This document shows positions 20,338 through 28,615 of a stretch of DNA of 64,000 nt, piece by piece; position 1 is the stretch's first letter, and every line of letters begins with the position of its first letter. The notes under the pieces were generated by a model. The model did no database searches. It had not been told where the DNA came from and saw only the letters and a list, made by a program, of their open reading frames with translations. The stretch is from Psychrobacter sp. Ps6. Its GTDB lineage: Bacteria; Pseudomonadota; Gammaproteobacteria; Pseudomonadales; Moraxellaceae. The translations under genes were made by a program, and so were the position numbers. The stretch lies in the NCBI RefSeq assembly GCF_022129235.1, contig NZ_JADQAI010000001.1:1-64000 (forward strand), in the 5' to 3' direction.

Positions 20338-21552
20338 ATGTCTACCTCATCCAAACTGCCTTCATCACGTTTCACCTTTTGGTTAGTGCTATGTGCCATG
20401 ATTTTGCTAGCGACCAATATGCGTGCCCCTATCGTTGCGCTGGGCGCTATCGCGCCAGTGGTAAAAGAAGCACTCAATATCTCGGAGATACAGATTGGCT
20501 GGCTGGGCGCTGTTCCGATGCTGGGTTTTGCCCTTGGTGCGCTGATCTCGCCAGCCATTGGCAAACGCTTCGGGCTTGAGAATACGCTGATTGCCATGAT
20601 CGCACTATTAACCACTGGCATGATTTTGCGTACCGTTATCCCGACGTGGACTGGGTTTTTGATCGGTACTTTATTGCTGACTCTAGCCATTGGCTTTGCT
20701 AATACTTTAGCAGCTCCTGTCATCAAGCAACGTACCCCGCAACATATTCCGCTGATTACGGGTTTGTTTAGTTTAACCATGACGGTGACCGCAGGGATAG
20801 TCTCAGGCATCGTCCTCCCTTTGTCTGAGCAAGTAGGCTGGCAATGGGCGCTGGGTGGTTGGACGATTTTAGGTATTTTTGCGTTATTGATTTGGTTGTT
20901 TTTGCGTGTGCGTTTGGGCTCATCAAACCACCAACCCGTTATATCTACAGATAAAGATGCCTCTGATATCTCTATGTGGCGAACGACGTTTGCTTGGCAA
21001 ATTGCTGTCTTTATGGGGCTGCAATCATTACTATTTTATACCGTTGCCAGTTTTTTGCCCTCTATTTTGGTTAGTAAAGGGCTATCTGCTGTGAGCGCTG
21101 GACAAATGGGTTCTGTGTTTCAGTTTATGGCGCCTATCTCTATTTTGAGTCTGACGTGGCTAATCAATCGTGGTCGTCCTATTCAAGCGCTTGCCGTGTT
21201 TGCCGCTGTACTCAATGTCATTGGCGTATTAGGTATCAGTTATCTATCCACGGATTTGGCGTGGCTATGGTCAGCCATGATGGGAATTGGGTGCTCAGCG
21301 ATTTTTACCTTGAGTATGATGCTGTTTTCCCTGCGTACCTATACCACCAATCAATCAAGTGAGCTGTCTGGTATGGCGCAAGCCGTCGGTTATTTGATTG
21401 CATTTTTTGGGCCGCTTGGCACAGGCTGGCTCCATGAATCGACTGATAGCTGGAGTCTGCCGCTTTTTATTATGCTGATACTCATGATTGCAAACGTGGT
21501 AATTGCGTGGCTCGTTAGTCGTACAGTGATGGTCGATGGCAAATACATTTGA
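20338..21552 (+). CDS. MFS transporter of the CynX/NimT family
   Basis: A 404-residue inner-membrane protein with about twelve hydrophobic helices in two halves. The N-terminal NMRAPIVALGAIAPVVKEAL segment and the following IQIGWLGAVPMLGFALGAL resemble CynX/YeaN-type major facilitators, a group including cyanate and 2-nitroimidazole transporters. The real substrate cannot be inferred. There is no clear Shine-Dalgarno before the ATG. It is isolated, about 150 bp upstream of tesA on the same strand, with no evidence of coregulation. Confidence 0.85.
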   Translation: MSTSSKLPSSRFTFWLVLCAMILLATNMRAPIVALGAIAPVVKEALNISEIQIGWLGAVPMLGFALGALISPAIGKRFGLENTLIAMIALLTTGMILRTVIPTWTGFLIGTLLLTLAIGFANTLAAPVIKQRTPQHIPLITGLFSLTMTVTAGIVSGIVLPLSEQVGWQWALGGWTILGIFALLIWLFLRVRLGSSNHQPVISTDKDASDISMWRTTFAWQIAVFMGLQSLLFYTVASFLPSILVSKGLSAVSAGQMGSVFQFMAPISILSLTWLINRGRPIQALAVFAAVLNVIGVLGISYLSTDLAWLWSAMMGIGCSAIFTLSMMLFSLRTYTTNQSSELSGMAQAVGYLIAFFGPLGTGWLHESTDSWSLPLFIMLILMIANVVIAWLVSRTVMVDGKYI

Positions 21553-21645
21553 TTTCAATCTTTTGACTTCCATAAGCTTTTGATTTCTAACGCGTAATAA
21601 AGCTGTCTTTAAATTAACCTTAGGGCAATATTGGTTGCTGTCTTA

Positions 21646-21669
21646 TTTTGCTACACTTTTTGCTACACT
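21646..21669 (+). repeat. Tandem 12-bp direct repeat in the tesA promoter region
   Basis: TTTTGCTACACT occurs twice without a gap, 30 bp before the tesA start. TACACT resembles a -10 box, so this may be a duplicated promoter element. Confidence 0.5.
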
Positions 21670-21698
21670 GGTTTGATTGCATATAGGACATAACCCCC

Positions 21699-22538
21699 AT
21701 GATGAATTTACCCTTTCGTTTCGCTCAGCGTTTGCCTGCTATCGTCATACTCGCAGCCGTAATGGCGATCAGTGGCTGTCAAAAAAATGCCGAACCTACA
21801 GCGCCGACTGACACACAGAATACCGAAATAACTAACAATCAAGCCGATGCTGCGTCCGTAACCACGGAGGCCGCAGCGCCCGTGGATCAACAAGTCAATT
21901 CATCACCAATCACTATTTTAGCGCTTGGCGACTCACTGACGGAAGGCCTTGGGGTTGATAAAAATGATAACTACCCTGCGCAGTTAGAAGATCGTCTACA
22001 AGAGATGGGCTACGACAACGCCAAGGTGATCAACTCAGGGCTGAGCGGTGAAACCAGCACGGGGCTGGTCAATCGCTTAGATTGGGTGTTACAAACCAAA
22101 CCTGATGTGACGATTTTGACCATTGGTGCTAACGATGCCATACGTGGTATCGATGTGGCGACGATTGAAGCCAATATTCGTACGGCGGTTAAACGTCTAC
22201 AAGACAATGGTAGTGTCGTTATTTTGGGCGGGATGTCGATCTATGACAATTTAGGTAGTGACTATGTTGCAGCATTCTCAGACATTTATCCTCGCGTCGC
22301 GAAAGACATGAACGTGACCCTTATTCCGTTTTTCTTAGAGGGCGTGGGCGGTGATCGCGCGCTCAACCAAGCCGATGCGATTCATCCAACGAAGGAAGGC
22401 TACACGATCATCGTCAATGACAATATCTTGCCTATTCTAGAGCCTAAATTAAATGAGTTAAAAACAACCGATACAGAGAATACGACTGAAACAGTTCAAG
22501 CCGAAACGACAAAAAATACGCCAAATGAGACTACTTAA
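21699..22538 (+). CDS. tesA: SGNH-family esterase/thioesterase I (TesA-like), lipoprotein
   Basis: A multifunctional esterase, thioesterase or lysophospholipase of the GDSL group. The 279 residues have a lipoprotein signal (ISGC, Cys27), then a Thr/Asn/Gln-rich linker to about 70. The SGNH blocks follow: GDSLTEG with catalytic Ser79, the glycine in INSGLSGET, IGANDAIRG, and DAIHPTKEGY with the catalytic Asp/His. A Glu/Thr-rich tail ends it. E. coli TesA is periplasmic, while this one appears lipid-anchored. It precedes the ybbA ATPase by 25 bp; in enterobacteria tesA and ybbAP are also neighbours, though divergent. Confidence 0.88.
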   Translation: MMNLPFRFAQRLPAIVILAAVMAISGCQKNAEPTAPTDTQNTEITNNQADAASVTTEAAAPVDQQVNSSPITILALGDSLTEGLGVDKNDNYPAQLEDRLQEMGYDNAKVINSGLSGETSTGLVNRLDWVLQTKPDVTILTIGANDAIRGIDVATIEANIRTAVKRLQDNGSVVILGGMSIYDNLGSDYVAAFSDIYPRVAKDMNVTLIPFFLEGVGGDRALNQADAIHPTKEGYTIIVNDNILPILEPKLNELKTTDTENTTETVQAETTKNTPNETT

Positions 22539-22563
22539 CGAGACCATTTAACGAGACTATGTA

Positions 22564-23280
22564 ATGACATCATCACCTTCGATTGTCGCTTTCACGCCAC
22601 AAGCAGACGCTAAGACACAAGCCCTACTGACCGCCTCACAGTTAAATAAAACGGTGCAAGTCGGTGAGCAAAAATTATCTATCATTAAAGACGTAGATAT
22701 CTATATCAACGCGGGCGAGTTTGTGGTCATCATGGGTAAATCAGGCTCGGGTAAATCGACCTTACTAGGGTTACTCGCGGCATTAGACTATCCTGATAGC
22801 GGTACAGTGTCGCTAGCAGGTCAAACGCTCAGTAGTCTGGACGAAGATGCGTTGGCGGTCATTCGTCAACAGGACATGGGCTTTGTCTTTCAGTCATTTC
22901 ATCTACTCCCAACATTGACCGTCGCCGAAAATATCGCCTTTCCGTTAGATATCGCTAGACGTCCAAACCCATCACGTGTAGACGAGCTGATAGATGCGGT
23001 TGATTTGGGTCATAGACGTAACAGCTTACCCAATCAACTATCTGGTGGTGAGCAGCAGCGTACAGCAGTGGCACGAGCTTTGGTCTCTCATCCCAAGATT
23101 GTCTTTGCCGATGAGCCAACGGGTAACTTGGATGAGCAAAATGCCGATCAAGTCATGCAATTGTTATTAGACTTACGCCAGCAGGTTGGCTCGGCACTGG
23201 TGGTCGTGACTCACGATCCTGCGCTTGCTGAGATGGCAGATCGCGTTATTACCATGCATGATGGGCGGATTGAAGAATAA
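22564..23280 (+). CDS. ybbA: ABC transporter ATP-binding protein (YbbA/LolD-like)
   Basis: ATPase of a MacB/LolCDE-type ABC system that works with the large permease at 24038. The 238 residues contain Walker A GKSGSGKST, the Q-loop in VFQSFHLLP, the signature LSGGEQQR, Walker B VFADEP followed by TGNLDEQ, and the H-loop VVTHDP. The N-terminal about 30 residues extend beyond the usual domain. It is unusual in being separated from its permease by a 222-codon unrelated gene. The transported substrate is unknown; YbbAP is thought to act on hydrophobic or lipid-like compounds at the envelope. Confidence 0.9.
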   Translation: MTSSPSIVAFTPQADAKTQALLTASQLNKTVQVGEQKLSIIKDVDIYINAGEFVVIMGKSGSGKSTLLGLLAALDYPDSGTVSLAGQTLSSLDEDALAVIRQQDMGFVFQSFHLLPTLTVAENIAFPLDIARRPNPSRVDELIDAVDLGHRRNSLPNQLSGGEQQRTAVARALVSHPKIVFADEPTGNLDEQNADQVMQLLLDLRQQVGSALVVVTHDPALAEMADRVITMHDGRIEE

Positions 23281-23332
23281 ATAGGCATTCATTCTTTAGT
23301 CTTTAATACTCTACTTCAATAAGGTTAGTTCA

Positions 23333-24001
23333 ATGGGAACTCTTGAGATAGAAAGCGTGGCAAAAGACTTACTTGCTGGAAAGTTCACTTTTGAAACCGA
23401 AGATTATAGCCAAGCAATCAATCAGTTGGTTTCGATCTATAAATTAGATAACGCGCTTTATTATTTAAAACAGATGGCTGACTCAAACGATCATTCCATT
23501 ACTTTTGCACTCTCTTTTATATTAGAGCATTACTCAAAACCTTTCATCAATGCCAACAGAGACGAGATAAGTCAGCTTACTCTACAAGCAATAAGTAGGG
23601 GGTATTTGAGAGCAAATAATTATTTTCTATACCCTTTGACGTACTTTATGGAAAATGATGATGAGTATCTTTGTTTTTTAGACTTACTACAGAATGAGCA
23701 AAATACACTACAAAATGAGGTATTAAGACATTTATATTACTTTGATACTTATAAATATGAAAAGTTGAACCACCTCAGTAAACAGCTAGATTTTTCTTTG
23801 TTCTATAATTTACCTAGCAAAATAAATAAACACTGGTTTGAGCAACAAACAAAAGGTAAGCCTCTTCTTTATCAGAAAGTAGTCGCTAGCGCAGTATATA
23901 AGACAGTCAAAGATAAAAAATTCGTTCATTCATTAACTGATATGACAGATGCAGAGTTGTTCGACTTTATCTATGTTTGGTTACCTGATGACACACTTTA
24001 A
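23333..24001 (+). CDS. Unknown protein inserted between ybbA and ybbP
   Basis: I do not recognise this 222-residue protein. It is predicted cytoplasmic: no signal peptide and no clear membrane helix. It is rich in Leu, Tyr, Phe, Asn and Asp, looks mostly alpha-helical, and is acidic overall. Base use is AT-rich (TTA, ATA, AAT codons common), in contrast to ybbA and ybbP on either side. The ATG has AAGG upstream, 53 bp after ybbA, and ybbP starts 36 bp after its stop, so it is probably cotranscribed with the ABC genes. The size and composition recall immunity-type orphans of polymorphic toxin loci, but no homology supports this. Confidence 0.65.
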   Translation: MGTLEIESVAKDLLAGKFTFETEDYSQAINQLVSIYKLDNALYYLKQMADSNDHSITFALSFILEHYSKPFINANRDEISQLTLQAISRGYLRANNYFLYPLTYFMENDDEYLCFLDLLQNEQNTLQNEVLRHLYYFDTYKYEKLNHLSKQLDFSLFYNLPSKINKHWFEQQTKGKPLLYQKVVASAVYKTVKDKKFVHSLTDMTDAELFDFIYVWLPDDTL

Positions 24002-24037
24002 AATTTCTTAATACGTCTACCGATTAAGCAAAAAATT

Positions 24038-26641
24038 ATGACTAAAGCTACGATCAAAAAAAGCGATACTGCTATCAATAATCAAGCTACTGATACTAAA
24101 GGGAGCCGTTTTTTTAGCGGTCAAACTTTGGGCTCGCAAGCACTCAGCCGTAGCTGGTGGCAGCGCTGGGTCTATCCTGTCTTATTTCTACTCACATTGA
24201 CCTTATCACTTGCAACCTACCTGACCCTCGACTCGGTACAGCAGTCTGTCGATCGCTATATCAATGACAATCAGCGCGCGCTCGTTGGTGGTGATTTGAT
24301 TTTAAACAGTAAACAAGACTGGCCCAGCGAGGTACTGGCACAAGTAGAAACCCTCCCCGATACGCAAACCGTGTATGACTATCAGTTTAGCGCCATGCTC
24401 GTCACCGATGAGCAAACTTTGCTTGCCAGCGTCAAAGCCATCTCACCGTCTTATCCCTTATACGGTACAGCTGAGCTTGCCTCAGGACAACCGCTGTGGG
24501 ATCAGCTGACATCCGACAGTGTGATCGTCGCGCCAGAAGTCCTCAGCGGACTCAAAGCCAGTATCGGCGACCGTATCACCATTGGTGATGCGCAATTCAC
24601 GATCAGTGATGTACTGACCAAAGAGCCTGACCGTCCGCTGACCACATTTGGTTTTGGCGGACGCGTGTTAATGAAACAAGATGCGTTAGAGGCGACCAAT
24701 CTACTCGGTCAGCGCAGCCGCATCAATTACCGTATCGAGATGGCAGGTGATCCTGAGCTGATAAACACGCAGCGCAAAAAGCTCACAGGCATACTGACCA
24801 GTTATTCTGATATTGAGCTCTCTGATGCTGATTCGGCGGACACTTCGGTCTCGCGTATCTCTGATAATGTATTGATGTTCTTAAAGCTACTGGTCATCGC
24901 GGTGTTGCTACTCTCTGCGGTCGCCATGTACGGCGTCATTAGTGCGTTCGTCAGCAAGCAGCAGTCCAATAATGCCATTCGTTTGGCATTAGGCGAGCCG
25001 CTTGGCTCACTCAAACGTAGCTACTATCAATTGCTTATCGTCACGACTGTCATTGCTTGTGTTGCCGCGATTGTCCTTAGTCTGGGATTACTTAAAATTG
25101 GCCAGCCGTATCTGGTGGCTATCTTACCTGCTGACGTGGGTCTATCTATCAATCCAATTAGCGCGATCAAGACCATCTTCATTGCCTTAGCCCTGACATT
25201 GCTGATTGCGCAGCGTGGTTTGAGCGCGCTTAACACAACCAAACCCGCTACCCTACTCAATCAAGGAGCAAGCACGCAGATGCAAAATCTGCCGTGGTAT
25301 CGACGCACGCCATTACTGTGGTATGGCATCGTGCTGGCAGGGCTGTATGCCTTCTTTGCTTATGAAGTGGGGTCGCTGTCATTAGGCGCGCAGTTATTGG
25401 GCGGCTTAATCGTACTGGTAGCGATATTTTGGCTACTAGCGCGTGGGTGGCTGTGGCTGCTTAACAAGTTGGCGAGCAATGCCAAGGTCAGTTGGATGCA
25501 GCGTATCGCCATTCATAATCTGGCGCGTAAAGGCAATCAATCTGCGCTGTTCTTTGTCACTTTATCGCTATCGGTTGCAGTGCTGACACTCATCACGACA
25601 CTCAATCACAGTATCAATGCGCAGTTTATCAATGCCTATCCTGAAGATGCGCCCAATTTGTTTTTGCTGGATGTGCAGAGCGATCAACATGACGATATTG
25701 ATGCGATCATTGATGCGCCCGTCACTTATTATCCCGTCATTCGCGCGCGTGTGGAGACGGCCAATGACGTACCTGCAAAAGATATCGAACCTGAGGATGG
25801 CTTTGATGATCCTACACGGGTGTTTAACTTAAGCTACGCAGATACGGTGATGGATACCGAATACATCGTTGACTCACTCACAGACGATGCGCTGTATACG
25901 CCTATCGATGATGCCGATCAGCAAGTCAAACCTTTATCTATCTTGGACACTGCCGCCAGTATGCTCAATGTCGGTATGGGCGATCAGGTACGCTTTAACA
26001 TTCAAGGTATCGAAATCGTCGGGCAGATCACCAGTATTCGCACGCGCTATGAGCGTGGCCCAAGCCCGTATTTCTATTTCTTGTTTGAGCCGTCCGTGCT
26101 GTCCGCTGCCCCGCAGATTCAATTTGCTACTGCGCACGTATCAGAAGATGCGATTCCAGAGCTACAAGGCAAACTGGTACGCCAGTTCCCTGCGGTCACC
26201 ACCATCGATGGCACGGCTATCGCTAAGCAAATCCAAGAGCTGGTGGTACAAATGAGCCGCTTGGTCTATGTGTTTACTTTGCTTGCCCTACTCACTGGCG
26301 TCATGGTGCTGATCAGCTCGCTACTGTCTACTTCGCAAGATCGTATGAAAGACAGCGCGTCATTTAGACTGCTCGGTATGCAAAAGCGTGACCTGTATAT
26401 GCTCAATATTTTAGAGTTGGGTGTGCTTGGTATTAGCGCGGCGACCTTTGCCGTGGTCATTGCCAGTGTTGGCGCATGGGCGGCAATCACGCAATGGTTT
26501 AATCTACAGTTTAGTGTGGCGTGGACGAGTTTGGCTATTGGCGGTGCAGCGTTAATCGTATTGCTGTTTGCCATTGCCATTATCTATGTGAGATTGGTGA
26601 TTGGACGTGGGATTATGGCTAGGGTACGGGCGATGATTTAA
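24038..26641 (+). CDS. ybbP: ABC transporter permease (YbbP-like, FtsX domains)
   Basis: Large inner-membrane permease partner of YbbA. The 867 residues show an N-terminal helix (about 48-66) and a periplasmic domain. A first FtsX bundle comes around 275-395, a central helix pair around 430-480, and another helix near 505-525. A second periplasmic domain follows, then a C-terminal FtsX bundle (about 745-860) ending in a basic tail. This matches the duplicated YbbP layout rather than the shorter LolC/E. Codon use is GC-richer than the unknown gene just upstream. It ends 97 bp before the ParA-like gene, with no obvious terminator between. Confidence 0.88.
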   Translation: MTKATIKKSDTAINNQATDTKGSRFFSGQTLGSQALSRSWWQRWVYPVLFLLTLTLSLATYLTLDSVQQSVDRYINDNQRALVGGDLILNSKQDWPSEVLAQVETLPDTQTVYDYQFSAMLVTDEQTLLASVKAISPSYPLYGTAELASGQPLWDQLTSDSVIVAPEVLSGLKASIGDRITIGDAQFTISDVLTKEPDRPLTTFGFGGRVLMKQDALEATNLLGQRSRINYRIEMAGDPELINTQRKKLTGILTSYSDIELSDADSADTSVSRISDNVLMFLKLLVIAVLLLSAVAMYGVISAFVSKQQSNNAIRLALGEPLGSLKRSYYQLLIVTTVIACVAAIVLSLGLLKIGQPYLVAILPADVGLSINPISAIKTIFIALALTLLIAQRGLSALNTTKPATLLNQGASTQMQNLPWYRRTPLLWYGIVLAGLYAFFAYEVGSLSLGAQLLGGLIVLVAIFWLLARGWLWLLNKLASNAKVSWMQRIAIHNLARKGNQSALFFVTLSLSVAVLTLITTLNHSINAQFINAYPEDAPNLFLLDVQSDQHDDIDAIIDAPVTYYPVIRARVETANDVPAKDIEPEDGFDDPTRVFNLSYADTVMDTEYIVDSLTDDALYTPIDDADQQVKPLSILDTAASMLNVGMGDQVRFNIQGIEIVGQITSIRTRYERGPSPYFYFLFEPSVLSAAPQIQFATAHVSEDAIPELQGKLVRQFPAVTTIDGTAIAKQIQELVVQMSRLVYVFTLLALLTGVMVLISSLLSTSQDRMKDSASFRLLGMQKRDLYMLNILELGVLGISAATFAVVIASVGAWAAITQWFNLQFSVAWTSLAIGGAALIVLLFAIAIIYVRLVIGRGIMARVRAMI

Positions 26642-26738
26642 CTTTGAAAAATAAAAATATATTTTGAGTAGTAAATTTAACATCCATCATTTTCAATGTG
26701 CTACATTAAACAACTTTAAAAAATTAACAAGGTTTAAT

Positions 26739-27767
26739 ATGTCTAAAAGAATTGCTGTATTTAATCACAAAGGTGGAGTAAGTAAAACTACTTCTGTATA
26801 TAACTTAGGCTGGATACTTAGTAAGGATATGAATGTTCTTGTAGTTGATGCGGATCCTCAGTGCAACCTGACAAGTTTAATATTAAATGATGATTTTGAA
26901 AGATATTACATTGAAGATTCGACGAAATCGCAAAATATTAAAGATGGAGTAAGTGCAGCTTTTTTAGGTAGGCCACAGCCTATACAGTCAGTAGAATGCT
27001 ATTCACCAGAGAGAGCAGATAATTTATTTTTATTAGCTGGTCACGCTAACCTATCTGAATATGATGCAGCTCTTACTTTTGCTCAAACGTCTAATAACGC
27101 GCTTGCCACTTTGCAAAATCTACCAGGAGCTTTTTCAGAGCTTCTAAAATTAACTGAGGAAAAATATAATATTGACGTTACCATTATAGATTTAAACCCA
27201 AGCTTAAGCGCTATAAATCAAAATTTATTTTTATCATCGGATGCATTTATAGTACCAACCAATCCTGACCCATTTTCAATTATGGCTATTGATACTCTAA
27301 TTAGAATTCTTCCTAAATGGGTACAATGGAAAGAATCTTCTATCGATATTTTTAAAGACTCTGCTTACCCTATGCCTACGGAAACACCAAAATTTCTTGG
27401 AAGTTTGATACAGCGATTTAATATTAGGAATGGTAGAGCTGCTCGACCTTATAGAAATAACATTACTGAGATAAAAAATAAAATATCGAATGAGTTTTAT
27501 CAATCAATGTTAAATTCAGGAATGACTCTAGATGGTTTCTATGGCCAGGATATTATAGATAGAGGATATTGTTTAGCAGAAATACCAGATTTTCAAGGTC
27601 TTTTACCAAAATCACATGTTGCCCATGTGCCAGTATTCGCTTTGCTTGATGGGGATATGGATAATACAGGCAGCGTTTTAGAAACAATGATAAATAAAAG
27701 AAACTCTTTACTTGAGCATTTTGAATCCCTTTCGAAAGACATAAAAAAGTTATTAGAACATGTATAA
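26739..27767 (+). CDS. ParA-type ATPase of a ParA/HEPN gene pair
   Basis: A deviant-Walker (ParA/MinD/Soj) ATPase of 342 residues. Walker A is KGGVSKTT (11-18), with the signature lysine of this family. DADPQCNLT (37-45) matches switch I of ParA proteins, and VTIIDLNPSLS (147-157) is the Walker B region. About 100 C-terminal residues extend beyond the core. The start at 26739 has AAGG 6 nt upstream; the longer frame to 26664 lacks one. No parB or plasmid genes accompany it. Instead its last 8 bp overlap a HEPN-like gene. AT-rich codons differ from ybbP and avtA, suggesting acquisition. This is not the chromosomal parA. Confidence 0.85.
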   Translation: MSKRIAVFNHKGGVSKTTSVYNLGWILSKDMNVLVVDADPQCNLTSLILNDDFERYYIEDSTKSQNIKDGVSAAFLGRPQPIQSVECYSPERADNLFLLAGHANLSEYDAALTFAQTSNNALATLQNLPGAFSELLKLTEEKYNIDVTIIDLNPSLSAINQNLFLSSDAFIVPTNPDPFSIMAIDTLIRILPKWVQWKESSIDIFKDSAYPMPTETPKFLGSLIQRFNIRNGRAARPYRNNITEIKNKISNEFYQSMLNSGMTLDGFYGQDIIDRGYCLAEIPDFQGLLPKSHVAHVPVFALLDGDMDNTGSVLETMINKRNSLLEHFESLSKDIKKLLEHV

Positions 27768-28392
27768 TTCATATAAAAATTTTTTAAAAAACATAGAAGA
27801 TGTAAAGAGTTTAACTACAGTTTATAGTTACTTAACTAATAATGTTACTGTGCCTTTATGCTTTGACGACCTTTTAAGAGCTCAAATTGTCAATTCGCTT
27901 AGTGCTTTTGACAAACTCATTCATGACTTAGTCAGAATAGGTATTGTAGAAATATTCAAGGGTAGTAGGATTGCTACACCTAAATATTTATCTGAGCCTT
28001 TAAAAATGGATATCTATCATAAAATTTCAAATATTAATTCAACAACTATAGAGGCTGAATTTGAAAAGTTAAGTATATTTGAGCAATCAATTTACGACAA
28101 GCTAAAGTTTATTTCTTACCAAGACCCTAGTAAAATATCAGATGGCTTAAGTTACATTGTTAGTGATAATTCTAAGTGGTTTAAGATATCTGAGCATATG
28201 TCTATGAAAGAATCAGAAATAAAAACCCAACTTAAACTGATTGTTAGTAGACGTAATTCTATAGTACATGAGTCCGATATTAATCCACAGGATTTGAATA
28301 AGCTTCAAATCCTTCAGATAGATTGTGAAAATTGTATAGATTTTATATCAAAGCTTGGAGAGGCTATATATTCGTTAGCTAAACAGCCATAA
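27760..28392 (+). CDS. HEPN-domain protein (RiboL-PSP-HEPN-like), probable RNase
   Basis: A 210-residue cytoplasmic protein. The segment at about 37-67 (DDLLRAQIVNSLSAF, then HDLVRIGIVEIF) and the C-terminal RRNSIVHESDINP resemble the RiboL-PSP-HEPN family. The HEPN RNase motif R-x4-6-H is intact: Arg165 (or Arg164) to His170. HEPN RNases are known effectors in toxin-antitoxin, abortive-infection and CRISPR systems. The start codon overlaps the ParA-like gene by 8 bp (ATGTATAA), so the two are translationally coupled. RNase activity, and any inhibitory partnership with the ATPase, is inference. Composition is AT-rich like its partner. Confidence 0.78.
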   Translation: MYNSYKNFLKNIEDVKSLTTVYSYLTNNVTVPLCFDDLLRAQIVNSLSAFDKLIHDLVRIGIVEIFKGSRIATPKYLSEPLKMDIYHKISNINSTTIEAEFEKLSIFEQSIYDKLKFISYQDPSKISDGLSYIVSDNSKWFKISEHMSMKESEIKTQLKLIVSRRNSIVHESDINPQDLNKLQILQIDCENCIDFISKLGEAIYSLAKQP

Positions 28393-28615
28393 CTAAAGGC
28401 ATCATAAATATTAATAAAGCATAGCTAAAGATAAATTTTCGGTATTTATAGATTTAGATTCAGCTTTTTAACCTAAGATGTTCCTAACTCAGTCTTGGCT
28501 CGCTCTCTATCCCCTCAAACCACCTCTCCCCTCATCCCCACCTTTTGCTATACTAGCCCAACTTTATCGGTTAAATATCCACTTATAACACCCTCCCAAA
28601 CAGCATGGTAGCCTT

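Noticed and set aside
24502-26580. Several long antisense and alternative-frame open frames inside ybbP
   Set aside because: Shadows of a GC-richer coding sequence; ybbP is clearly the real gene.
26739-27767. Chromosomal ParA (Soj) acting on the parS sites of this window
   Set aside because: No parB follows, the protein has a long C-terminal extension and AT-rich codons, and it is coupled to a HEPN-like gene instead.
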